DNA from: a virus
Strand: one strand, 5' to 3'
Virus record (IMG/VR): IMGVR_UViG_3300037189_013052
Location: 1-52,394 of that record
Length of the DNA: 52,394 nucleotides
Notes under the pieces: model-generated
The model's database searches: none
Told to the model about the DNA's origin: nothing
The model's input: only the letters and a program-made list of their open reading frames with translations
Position numbers and translations under genes: made by a program
Part shown: in pieces, positions 39,834-47,115 of the stretch
How the letters are laid out: each line of letters begins with the position of its first letter
Position numbering within the stretch: position 1 is the stretch's first letter

Positions 39834-40309
39834 GCGATGGTTTCAGGCTCTGGATGCTCGCCGACTGATGCGAGCCGAAGCATGAGCTCACGCTTCTGTT
39901 CAGGCGTCAGGGTGGACTGCTCGATCGTGGTCACCGTGCGCTCCTGACTGCGCTGCACTGCCCGGCGCTCAGCGGCAGCATCGGACCACACTTCACGCAA
40001 CTTGGGGTGATGGGTGAGATACCAAGTGATGGCGTTGACGTTGCCGTTTTCGGCTTGTTCGTGCAGGTAACCGAGATAACGGCTGTTGACTTTTGCAACG
40101 CCTGATTGCGTGATCCGGCGAAACCGATAGTGCAGAGAATCGGGTTCGGCAGTTTCTGCAGCTTCCAGCCAGCGCTTCCAGGTGCGATCTGACACGTCAG
40201 CAACGGCCCTCACCATGCAGTCGGGCAGGCCGCGACTGCAGAGCTTCTCAACCTCAACCAGGAGGTCTTCGGTCAGCTTGGTCGGCCGGCCACCAGCCAC
40301 GGGGATCAC
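39830..40309 (-). CDS. terminase small subunit
   Basis: A 159-residue protein from GTG 40309. N-terminal HTH-like DNA-binding region (GRPTKLTEDLLVEVEKLCSR, DVSDRTWKRWLEAAETAE) and a helical oligomerisation part (AITWYLTHHPKLREVWSDAA). It recognises phage DNA for packaging and hands it to the large subunit. First gene of the late operon, 15 bases after a predicted promoter's -10. Confidence 0.75.
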   Translation of the reverse strand: MIPVAGGRPTKLTEDLLVEVEKLCSRGLPDCMVRAVADVSDRTWKRWLEAAETAEPDSLHYRFRRITQSGVAKVNSRYLGYLHEQAENGNVNAITWYLTHHPKLREVWSDAAAERRAVQRSQERTVTTIEQSTLTPEQKRELMLRLASVGEHPEPETIA

Positions 40310-40324
40310 GGATGCAATGCAGGC

Positions 40325-40354
40325 AGCTTAGCCCATGCGGTTGTGAAAGCACAG
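40325..40354 (-). promoter_or_regulatory. late operon promoter with CTGYRRTTTYRCAA-like motif
   Basis: On the minus strand: -35 CTGTGC, 18-base spacer, -10 TAAGCT. The 14-mer CTGTGCTTTCACAA (40341-40354) differs from the motif at one position. Expected to drive terminase and the structural genes. Confidence 0.55.
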
Positions 40355-40363
40355 TGCTGCGGA

Positions 40364-41233
40364 TCACACGGCCGGTTCGAGGCTCACATCCACGCCTTCT
40401 TCCGATGGGTTGAGCCGCAACCAGACGCCGCCGAGGGACTTAGGCATCACGATCTTCTCGACCGCCCAGCCGGCACCATCGCGGAACTCTTCCTTGTAGG
40501 TGCCGGTCTGAACGTGCCAGCGCTGCGCGATCCGTTGGCGGCCGGTGCTGGTGACGCGATAGCAGGGGTGAGCGACGATGCTGCGCTCATGGTTGTGGCC
40601 ATTGACCAGGATCGAGGCATCAGGAGCGATGCCGGCATAGCGACCACCACCGAGGGTGCCTTTGGTGATGATGCCGCCCCAGGCGCCGTGATGGAAGAAC
40701 AGGGCCAGCCGGCGGGTGCCGGATGAGCGATGTTCGCCGGGTCTGTGGAAGGTGAACCAGATCCAACCTTGATAGCGCATGTGCTCGGTGACGGCCTTGT
40801 AGCGATCACGAAGCACGCGGGTGACGTTACCGAGCGGGTCGATTTCCTGATTGTTGATCACGGCCGTTTCATGGTTGCCATCGGAGACCATGAGCAACGT
40901 CTTACCGAATGGCGCCAACCACTCGGCAGCTTCACTGAAGACCAGATCGAAGTAGTTACTACCGAGATGCTCGGGCATGATGCCGCCCTTGCTGCCACGC
41001 CGATCGCGTTTGCCTTGCATCAGGCAAAGCACATCACCGAAAAACAGCGCATGACCACCAGTGCCTTGAACCTGTTTCAGATGCTTGCGTAGCAGATCGC
41101 GATCACAGTGCGGGTTATCGAGGTGAATATCGGAAGCGAGCAGAAACTGATGCGGTGTGCGTTTGGAGTATGGGATCCGAATCTCCAGCAGCTCGGGGCT
41201 GTGACGGAGTAGCTGCAGCTTTGAACTCGTCAC
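40364..41233 (-). CDS. calcineurin-like metallophosphatase
   Basis: A 289-residue protein with all metallophosphatase motifs: Asp35-x-His37 (ASDIHLD), Asp67 (FFGDVLC), Asn120-His121 (DGNHE), His181-His182 (FFHHGAW) and GHNH with His213 and His215. These enzymes hydrolyse phosphomono- or diesters using two metal ions. In phages they often act in DNA processing or as phosphodiesterases; the substrate cannot be told here. It lies between the origin-like iteron region and the late promoter. Confidence 0.85.
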   Translation of the reverse strand: MTSSKLQLLRHSPELLEIRIPYSKRTPHQFLLASDIHLDNPHCDRDLLRKHLKQVQGTGGHALFFGDVLCLMQGKRDRRGSKGGIMPEHLGSNYFDLVFSEAAEWLAPFGKTLLMVSDGNHETAVINNQEIDPLGNVTRVLRDRYKAVTEHMRYQGWIWFTFHRPGEHRSSGTRRLALFFHHGAWGGIITKGTLGGGRYAGIAPDASILVNGHNHERSIVAHPCYRVTSTGRQRIAQRWHVQTGTYKEEFRDGAGWAVEKIVMPKSLGGVWLRLNPSEEGVDVSLEPAV

Positions 41234-41251
41234 GCCGTTGTAGCGGTTGCC

Positions 41252-41263
41252 GCAGTTTGCCGG
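41252..41263 (-). repeat. start-associated 12-mer (metallophosphatase)
   Basis: CCGGCAAACTGC, 10 of 12 positions, 18 bases before the start at 41233. Confidence 0.4.
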
Positions 41264-41283
41264 AAAGCCGGCGCTGCAGTGCT

Positions 41284-41547
41284 GTTACGGCTGTTACGCC
41301 ACTGTTACGCCGGGCGTAACGCCGGGATCCACTGCGCCCCAGCGGCTCTGCCCCCCTTGTTACGTTTGTTACACCTATAAAGGTAGAGATAGTAGTAGTA
41401 GAGCGTTTCCCCTTTCGTAACCAGGCGCATGGGTTCACATGCCTACGCGCACGTCTAGGGGGCTATGTTCCGCTGAGAAACCGTAACAACGTAACAACCC
41501 AGTCCCTGACTGCGATCTGCTGCGTTACGCCGGCCGTTACGGTTACG
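41284..41547. repeat. GTTACG iteron array, probable replication origin
   Basis: Twelve copies of GTTAC(G/A) or its complement in 264 bases. Direct: 41284, 41293, 41303, 41359, 41368, 41524, 41536, 41542. Inverted: 41315, 41416, 41482, 41490. Several are spaced 8-10 bases apart. A purine/AT-rich stretch (41374-41403) and a GCATG/CATGC dyad (41427-41442) lie inside. No convincing gene occupies 41234-41542. The array adjoins the primase-helicase gene, fitting an origin bound by an initiator. Confidence 0.7.
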
Positions 41548-44050
41548 ATCCGGCCGCTGGAATCGGCACTGAAACTGCCCGGCTGGCACCAGCGAGGCCA
41601 CGGAAGCGCATCACACCGGCCCGCTTGGCGCCTGGCAGCCTGCTGAGCACCGTCGCCCAGCTCTCGGTCCATGGCGTGCCGTCGAGGATGCGCCGAAGCC
41701 CCTTGGCGGTGTTGCTGATCAGGAGCAGGTCACCTTCGACCTTGATGCCGGTGCGGCCGAGGTGCGCTTCGGCGCTGTTGCTGCCGATCTCCATGCTGGT
41801 TGCGCTGCCGCGGGCGAGCTCCACCAGCTCCCAGGTGGTGCGCATGTAGCCGTTACCGCGATCACCTTCGACCCGTAGCTGATGCTGCAGGATGTGCTGC
41901 AGGCAGCGATCCTCATCCGGCTGCTCGGCTGCTTCGCGGTAATGGCTCCAGTCGTTGCCATCGATGAGATCAAAGGCGTCGGCTTCGGTAGCGGGTCTGG
42001 TGTTCATCAACGACCAGGCGCCAGCTAGCAGGGTGCCGTATTGATCACCTTGACGCTGGCTATCGAAGCGATCGGCAGCAGCGCGGCGGAAGATGGCGAT
42101 GCTGTCGCGGATGACAGGAATCAACGCGACTGATCGCAGCATCATGCGATGGCCGATCTCGGGCGTGATCAGTGTGGTCAGGTCTTTATCGAGATCGGTC
42201 CAGTGCGCGGCGCGTTGATCTTTCGGCAGAAATGATGGGTTACGCAGGGTGAGCTGCGCAAAGCGGCTGGAATCGGCGCCCTGCTTCAGTGCGGTGGAGA
42301 TAGAGCACAGCAGGAACATCGAGCGGATCACGAAGCGCTGCGCGGCGCCATCGGCACCACCACGACCGACGAAACCGCGACCGGAGCTGCTGGCGACGCG
42401 GGCGAGGGCCAGGATGTCTTGGATCCGTTTGCGGTCGGCCTGCTCGTTGGATTCGGCCTCATCCATGATCACGGGCAGGGCATCGGCGCGGAGCTCCTGC
42501 CGGATACTGGCTTCGCTGGTGCTGCCCTCGGGCCAGAGCGCGAGGCTATCGAGCAGGGTGCCTAGGAAGCGGCTCAACAGCGCCGACTTGCCGGAGCCGG
42601 CGCTGGCCGTGAGCCAGATGTGTGGCCGCCAGGCCAGGCTGCCGCAGATTGGCGCCAGGGCCGCCCAGCCGGCAATCAGCAGACCGGATGCGGGCACTTC
42701 CCACAGGAACCGAGAGGCGATGTCGAGGATCTCGGCACCTTGATGATCGGTGAGCGGTTCGAGGTCTTCGGGCAGGTCGATCGATACCAGCCGCTGGTAG
42801 TTGAACCGCGACGGCGGCGGCTTCATCACGCTGTGGGTGATGCCATCAACGATCAACCGATCACCGAGGTGCAGCACGGAGCGACCGTCATCCCACCAGG
42901 CGCCACGACCGCGGATGCGATCGGGCGAGAAGATGCCGGCACGGGCCTGATCCATGAACAGCGACGCCTTGGCCGAGGTCCAGTTGACGCCACCGCTCCT
43001 GCCGGCTGGATAGAGCGCTTCCCAGTAGCCGGTTACAGGGTGCAGCGCCAGCAGGTGGGTTTCGGTGTGGTTGCCGCGGCTGATTCTGGTGATCTGACCG
43101 GTGCTGCTGGGCTGGTAGTAATAGCTGCCATCATCAAAGCCGAGGCAAACGAAAGGCCGCTCCCCCACCGGCGGCATGGCAGCCGCAGGCGCATCAGGTG
43201 CAGCAGCAGGCGGCTGCGCTGGAGCTTCGATCCCCTTCGCCCGATCCAGGGCCTTAGCCGCCTTGACCGGCGACCAGCCTTCAGCGAGCGCATCGGCAAG
43301 ATCCCAACCCTCCGCCAGGGAAACCGGCGGATCCAGCACGCGCACCGTGCAGCCAAGGATGAGCAGCCGGCTGGCGAGCTTGGCCATCGCCTCACGGCCG
43401 ACGGCATCTGCATCAGGCCAGAGGGCAACGGATCGCCCCCGCAACGGCTGCCAGTCGGCTTTATCGAGTGCCTTGCAACCCGATGGCCAGGTAGCGACCG
43501 CATGTGCAGGGAACAGGGCAGCCGCAGCATCGGCGGCTTTCTCACCCTCCACCACCAGCACCTCAGCGCTGGCATCCCGCCGGGCCCAGTACAGCGGCCG
43601 TGGTGATGGCGGCGCCTTCCAGCGCCAGGCGGTGCCATCCCACCAGAGCGGGCGGATGCGCTTGCCACCGACAGGATCCGGGAACCGGCAGACGATGAAG
43701 TCGGCTGAGTACCGCCAGAAGCTCTCAGCACCAGCCGTCGGCGGTGCAGGCCGCTCGACCGCATGACCCAGGTGCCGCTCGACGGCAGCGCAGGCTTGCT
43801 TCAGGTCCCAGCCCTTGACCCGCATCAGCAGGTCAACGCCGGAGCCACCACCACCACGGCCGTCCTTACCGCCGCACTGGTTGCAGTACCAGCCGCCGGG
43901 CCCGTCGTCGTTGTCCCAGCGGTAGCGATCGGTGCCCTCGCAGGCCGGGCAAGGCTGGTGCTTATCGGTGAGCTGCTCAGCAGAAAGCCCGCCAAGCTCC
44001 ATCAGCAGCGAGGGCCAGCGCCCGGCTGCTGCATCAAGGATGGATGCCAT
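41543..44050 (-). CDS. bifunctional primase-helicase
   Basis: An 835-residue protein. Residues 34-59 are a T7/DnaG-type zinc finger (Cys34, Cys37, Cys56, Cys59). A TOPRIM-like primase core follows with VLVVEGEKAAD (Glu168/Glu170) and LWPDADAVGRE (Asp213, Asp215). After a linker there is an SF3/RecA-like ATPase with P-loop TASAGSGKS (481-489) and VIMDEAESNE as Walker B. It should prime and unwind the phage genome. Its gene ends inside the iteron array. Confidence 0.88.
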   Translation of the reverse strand: MASILDAAAGRWPSLLMELGGLSAEQLTDKHQPCPACEGTDRYRWDNDDGPGGWYCNQCGGKDGRGGGGSGVDLLMRVKGWDLKQACAAVERHLGHAVERPAPPTAGAESFWRYSADFIVCRFPDPVGGKRIRPLWWDGTAWRWKAPPSPRPLYWARRDASAEVLVVEGEKAADAAAALFPAHAVATWPSGCKALDKADWQPLRGRSVALWPDADAVGREAMAKLASRLLILGCTVRVLDPPVSLAEGWDLADALAEGWSPVKAAKALDRAKGIEAPAQPPAAAPDAPAAAMPPVGERPFVCLGFDDGSYYYQPSSTGQITRISRGNHTETHLLALHPVTGYWEALYPAGRSGGVNWTSAKASLFMDQARAGIFSPDRIRGRGAWWDDGRSVLHLGDRLIVDGITHSVMKPPPSRFNYQRLVSIDLPEDLEPLTDHQGAEILDIASRFLWEVPASGLLIAGWAALAPICGSLAWRPHIWLTASAGSGKSALLSRFLGTLLDSLALWPEGSTSEASIRQELRADALPVIMDEAESNEQADRKRIQDILALARVASSSGRGFVGRGGADGAAQRFVIRSMFLLCSISTALKQGADSSRFAQLTLRNPSFLPKDQRAAHWTDLDKDLTTLITPEIGHRMMLRSVALIPVIRDSIAIFRRAAADRFDSQRQGDQYGTLLAGAWSLMNTRPATEADAFDLIDGNDWSHYREAAEQPDEDRCLQHILQHQLRVEGDRGNGYMRTTWELVELARGSATSMEIGSNSAEAHLGRTGIKVEGDLLLISNTAKGLRRILDGTPWTESWATVLSRLPGAKRAGVMRFRGLAGASRAVSVPIPAAGS

Positions 44051-44052
44051 GC

Positions 44053-44217
44053 TCAGGCTGCCGCGGTGGCCTGCCGGTCAGCGAGGATGAGCTGCCGCAC
44101 CATGGCGGCTCTGCTGATCGTGGCGTCCGTGGCGCGGCGATCGAGGTGAGCGATCAGCTCAGCCGGTAGCTGCAGGGTGATGATCCGATGCCCTTCGGGC
44201 GGGCGGCGATACGCCAT
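44053..44217 (-). CDS. ribbon-helix-helix regulator
   Basis: A 54-residue protein from ATG 44217. It has the RHH pattern: strand HRIITLQLPAEL, helix IAHLDRRATDA, turn, helix SRAAMVRQLILAD. A GTG at 44247 would extend it but lies right after the -10. CopG/Arc-like dimers bind short palindromes and repress their own gene; a 14-base palindrome sits in its promoter. Confidence 0.75.
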   Translation of the reverse strand: MAYRRPPEGHRIITLQLPAELIAHLDRRATDATISRAAMVRQLILADRQATAAA

Positions 44218-44247
44218 GCGTTGGCAGTGCTGCGGAAGGTCAGCCAC

Positions 44248-44279
44248 ACCCTACCGCCTGCAGCGCTGCAGATGTGCAA
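44248..44279 (-). promoter_or_regulatory. RHH gene promoter with central palindrome
   Basis: -10 TAGGGT (44248-44253 on minus) and a possible -35 TTGCAC (44274-44279) with a long 20-base spacer. The perfect palindrome CTGCAGCGCTGCAG (44258-44271) fills the spacer and is a likely operator. Confidence 0.5.
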
Positions 44280-44417
44280 CAACAGCGCTACAGTATCCAC
44301 GGAGCCCCCACCCGCTCCCTGCCGCATCGCGGCCGGGTCTGATCGCGGACTGCCAGCGGCTCTCCAGCCGGCAGCAAGCGGGGACGGTTCCACCCCATGC
44401 GCTGCGGATCAGCAGGG

Positions 44418-44447
44418 TTGCGGTTTTGCAGCGGCAGGCGTTAGGGT
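44418..44447 (+). promoter_or_regulatory. promoter of methyltransferase-like / ParB-DUF5131 operon
   Basis: -35 TTGCGG (44418-44423), 18-base spacer, -10 TAGGGT (44442-44447). It contains TTGCGGTTTTGCAG, a copy of the CTGYRRTTTYRCAA motif, and its -10 region resembles that of the divergent RHH promoter. Confidence 0.6.
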
Positions 44448-44453
44448 TGAGCA

Positions 44454-44544
44454 ATGCGGAACAAGGCCGGTCGCCACCGGCCCGCTCCTGGCCACTGCCA
44501 GTCCTTGCGGTCACCACTCGACCGGCCTGGTTGCCGGTATTTTT
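44454..44544 (+). ncRNA. structured leader or ~90-base small RNA
   Basis: Starting near 44454, the transcript would contain hairpin 1, GGCCGGT/ACCGGCC (44465-44482, tetraloop CGCC), and hairpin 2, ACCGGC/GCCGGT (44521-44538) followed by ATTTTT. The same arms can pair in an alternative way (44465 arm with 44521 arm, 44476 arm with 44533 arm). This is the layout of an attenuator, or of a small RNA with its own terminator. Confidence 0.5.
44521..44544 (+). terminator. intrinsic terminator before methyltransferase-like gene
   Basis: Six-base GC stem ACCGGC/GCCGGT with loop CTGGTT, followed by ATTTTT. It lies between the promoter at 44418 and ATG 44547. Confidence 0.6.
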
Positions 44545-44546
44545 CC

Positions 44547-45467
44547 ATGCTTAGCGCACCAACGCGCAAAAAAGGCGAGCGACCCGGAAAGTCAGGGATT
44601 ACGCCATGCAAGCACTTCCTGCTCAATCGATTGCTGGGCAGGGAAATGGGCGTCCTCAGTCGCGGCATGCCTCCAGTGAAAGAGGCACTCCTGTATGACC
44701 TGACAGCCGGCGATGGCGTGCCCTATGTCTCTGTAGAGCAGGGCGAACTTTTACTCGAGGCAGCCTTTGGCGACGGCTGCTCTCCTGGGATCTTCCTGCG
44801 TCATGCGGACTGGTTGGTGCAGCGCGGCAGGCTACCTGTTCGGCTGACTGGCTGTGAAAAGCAGGTCATCACCCACTCTGAGCTTGTAAAGAACACGTCG
44901 CGATGGCTTGCGGCCAATGACTGGAAAGAGTATGCCCGAGGGGTGCATGCCAAGGGATTTGGAGAAGTGCGCTACTTACATGCCAATGCACAAGAGCTAC
45001 AGCCTCCGCTAATCAGTCGAGATGCAACCTGCTTTATCTACAACGATCCCAACCACATTGAAGATTGGAGTCTAACACCTGATTTTGTGCGTAACTGCCC
45101 AAAGTTCACCACGTCGCTTTCAACGCTTGGCTGCAATGTCGGCGGATTAAAGCGTATTGATGAGGAAAAGCGTCGTGAGTGGTTCATGCGAGTTGAAGTG
45201 CTGTGCGAGTCGCTGTTGCAGAACTGGCACGATGCCTGCCTGTTCTCTGTTGGCGGCGCTGACCAGTGGGCTTACCTGATCACGGCGCCCGCCAAATGGC
45301 GAGACGAGATCACTAGCGAGTGCCTGCAAGCGGCGCGGAAGCTGAAGAAAAAGATCACAGCGCCGCCGCAAGTGGTATGGCGCAAGCAGGATCCAGGCGC
45401 GTTTTATGAGCTGCAACGGTTCCTGTTCCTGACGCGCGATGAATTTAACCGTGGAGTGGAGCTGTGA
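44547..45467 (+). CDS. methyltransferase-fold partner of DUF5131 (TcmP-like)
   Basis: A 306-residue protein from ATG 44547; an in-frame ATG at 44454 would place the start at the predicted transcript end and add a segment that looks non-coding. LLYDLTAGDG resembles the SAM-binding motif I of Rossmann methyltransferases, and FIYNDPNH resembles motif IV. GITPCKHFLLNRLL near the start recalls three-Cys-motif partner (TcmP) proteins, which sit beside DUF5131 genes. The stop overlaps the start of the ParB-DUF5131 gene, as expected for such a pair. Assignment to TcmP itself is tentative. Confidence 0.55.
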   Translation: MLSAPTRKKGERPGKSGITPCKHFLLNRLLGREMGVLSRGMPPVKEALLYDLTAGDGVPYVSVEQGELLLEAAFGDGCSPGIFLRHADWLVQRGRLPVRLTGCEKQVITHSELVKNTSRWLAANDWKEYARGVHAKGFGEVRYLHANAQELQPPLISRDATCFIYNDPNHIEDWSLTPDFVRNCPKFTTSLSTLGCNVGGLKRIDEEKRREWFMRVEVLCESLLQNWHDACLFSVGGADQWAYLITAPAKWRDEITSECLQAARKLKKKITAPPQVVWRKQDPGAFYELQRFLFLTRDEFNRGVEL

Positions 45468-46966
45468 TGGATTGGGCTGAGATTCTCAGGCACTACGACG
45501 AGATCACCGGCATCCATCCGGCGGCTGATCTGTTTCCAATGGTCGAGGGCGATGAACTGCGCGAGCTATGCGCCGACATCAAGGAACGCGGCCTGCAGCA
45601 GCCGATCGTCATCTGGCGTGACGGCACCGTGCTTGATGGCCGCAATCGCCTAATGGCCTGCTACCGCACCAATCAGGAGGTGGTGCTTGAAACTTACGCA
45701 GGCGACGACCCGGTGCAGTTCAGCCTTAGCGCGAATCTGTACCGGCGGCACTTGAACCCTGGCCAAGTTGCGGTTGTGGCGCTGAAGGTGCGTGAGCTGC
45801 TGCAGCCGGCGGCGAGGGAGAGGCACCGAGAGGCGGTGATTGAGAGCAATAGGGCCAGGGCAAATGCTCCAGTTAGCGCCGATCGGCGCTTTATGGATCC
45901 GACTCCTCCTGCCCCAGTCCTGATTGAGCAATCGGCAAAGCAAGCGGCATCTGAGCAGCGCAAAACAACAACTCAGGCGGCAAAGATTGTTGGCGCTGCG
46001 CCGCGCAACGTGGAAAAGGCCGCCCGTGTTGAACGGTCAGCACCCGACCTTCTGCCTCAAGTGCAGGCCGGCACCATAGCCCTGGACAGGGCGTACCGGG
46101 AAGCCCAGCAACGGGAAAGGCAGCAAGCCGCTAGCCAGCCCCAGCCCGAAACTCCCAAGGTCCAGGAAGACACCACCATCACTCTGCTGGATCACAAGGG
46201 TAACCCGTTTGAGTATCCGAAGCCGAAGGGGAAGGCCACCTTCAACCAACAGAAGGGCACCGAGATTGGATGGGCCATGTGGAGCTGGAATCCGGTCACT
46301 GGCTGCAATCACGGCTGTAGCTACTGCTATGCCAGGGCCATTGCCACCAGTCGTGATATGGCCGCCTATTACCCGGCAGGATTCACTCCATTATTTCACC
46401 ACGAACGACTAGAGGCCCCATCCAACACACCAGTCCCGGCCCGCGCCGAAGCGGACCCGGCGCATGGTCGCGTGTTTGTATGCAGCATGGCCGACTTGTT
46501 TGGTGCATGGGTGCCACAGGAGTGGATTGATCAGGTGGTAGCTGCAACAGTAGCCAATCCACAGTGGGAATACCTGTACCTAACGAAGTTCCCGCAGCGT
46601 TACGACCGCTTGCAACTTCCCGCTAGCGGCTGGATTGGTGCATCTGTAGATGAGCAGCACCGAGCAGAGCCGACACTGGCCGCCATGCGCAAGGTGTCGG
46701 GAGTCAAGGTCAAGTGGCTTTCGCTGGAGCCATTGCTGGAGCCGATAAAGTTCTCCACATTAGAGGGCATTGACATGATCGTGATCGGTGCTCAATCGGA
46801 GAACATTGGACAAAACCAATCGTTTGCCCCGCCGTTCGAGTGGGTGGCCGACTTGGTGGCTACCGCTCGCCGCGATGGCTGCAAGGTCTGGCTTAAGACC
46901 AACCTGCTTGGCCAGGTCAGTGGCCAGTGGCCCGGAATGCAGATGATTCAGGAGGTGCCGATATGA
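45467..46966 (+). CDS. ParB-like domain fused to DUF5131 (Gp37/Gp68, CxxxCxxC)
   Basis: A 499-residue protein from ATG 45467 (GTG 45464 possible). Residues about 18-115 are a ParB/Srx-like unit: IHPAADLFPMVEGDELRELC, then RDGTVLDGRNRLMAC and LSANLYRRHLNPGQ. A Gln/Ala-rich linker follows. Residues about 235-499 are a phage Gp37/Gp68 domain with a radical-SAM-like Cys280-x3-Cys284-x2-Cys287 (VTGCNHGCSYCYAR), VFVCSMADLFGAWVP, WEYLYLTKFPQR and VKWLSLEPLLEP. The cysteines probably bind a 4Fe-4S cluster. The reaction is unknown. Confidence 0.8.
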   Translation: MDWAEILRHYDEITGIHPAADLFPMVEGDELRELCADIKERGLQQPIVIWRDGTVLDGRNRLMACYRTNQEVVLETYAGDDPVQFSLSANLYRRHLNPGQVAVVALKVRELLQPAARERHREAVIESNRARANAPVSADRRFMDPTPPAPVLIEQSAKQAASEQRKTTTQAAKIVGAAPRNVEKAARVERSAPDLLPQVQAGTIALDRAYREAQQRERQQAASQPQPETPKVQEDTTITLLDHKGNPFEYPKPKGKATFNQQKGTEIGWAMWSWNPVTGCNHGCSYCYARAIATSRDMAAYYPAGFTPLFHHERLEAPSNTPVPARAEADPAHGRVFVCSMADLFGAWVPQEWIDQVVAATVANPQWEYLYLTKFPQRYDRLQLPASGWIGASVDEQHRAEPTLAAMRKVSGVKVKWLSLEPLLEPIKFSTLEGIDMIVIGAQSENIGQNQSFAPPFEWVADLVATARRDGCKVWLKTNLLGQVSGQWPGMQMIQEVPI

Positions 46967-47115
46967 CCACCCGCAAAGACGCAACACGTCGGTTACTGCA
47001 GATCACGATGAAGCCTGACTTCTATGAGGCAGTGCGGGAATACTGCTCTGGGCTAGATGTGCCGATGACAATCTGGGCCAGGGAGCTGATGAAGCGGGAG
47101 CTGAACCGTGATTGA
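46963..47115 (+). CDS. 50-residue RHH-like protein
   Basis: Starts at ATG 46963 overlapping the previous stop. LLQITMKPDFYEAVREYCSG, then MTIWARELMKREL fits a ribbon-helix-helix fold. Overlaps the helicase start by eight bases. Possibly an operon regulator. Confidence 0.6.
   Translation: MTTRKDATRRLLQITMKPDFYEAVREYCSGLDVPMTIWARELMKRELNRD

Noticed and set aside
41115-41438. 107-residue minus-strand frame upstream of the phosphatase
   Set aside because: It overlaps the phosphatase start in another frame and the iterons; no recognisable fold.
41463-41672. 69-residue minus-strand frame over the iteron region
   Set aside because: It overlaps the primase-helicase end in another frame, has a low-complexity product and covers iterons.
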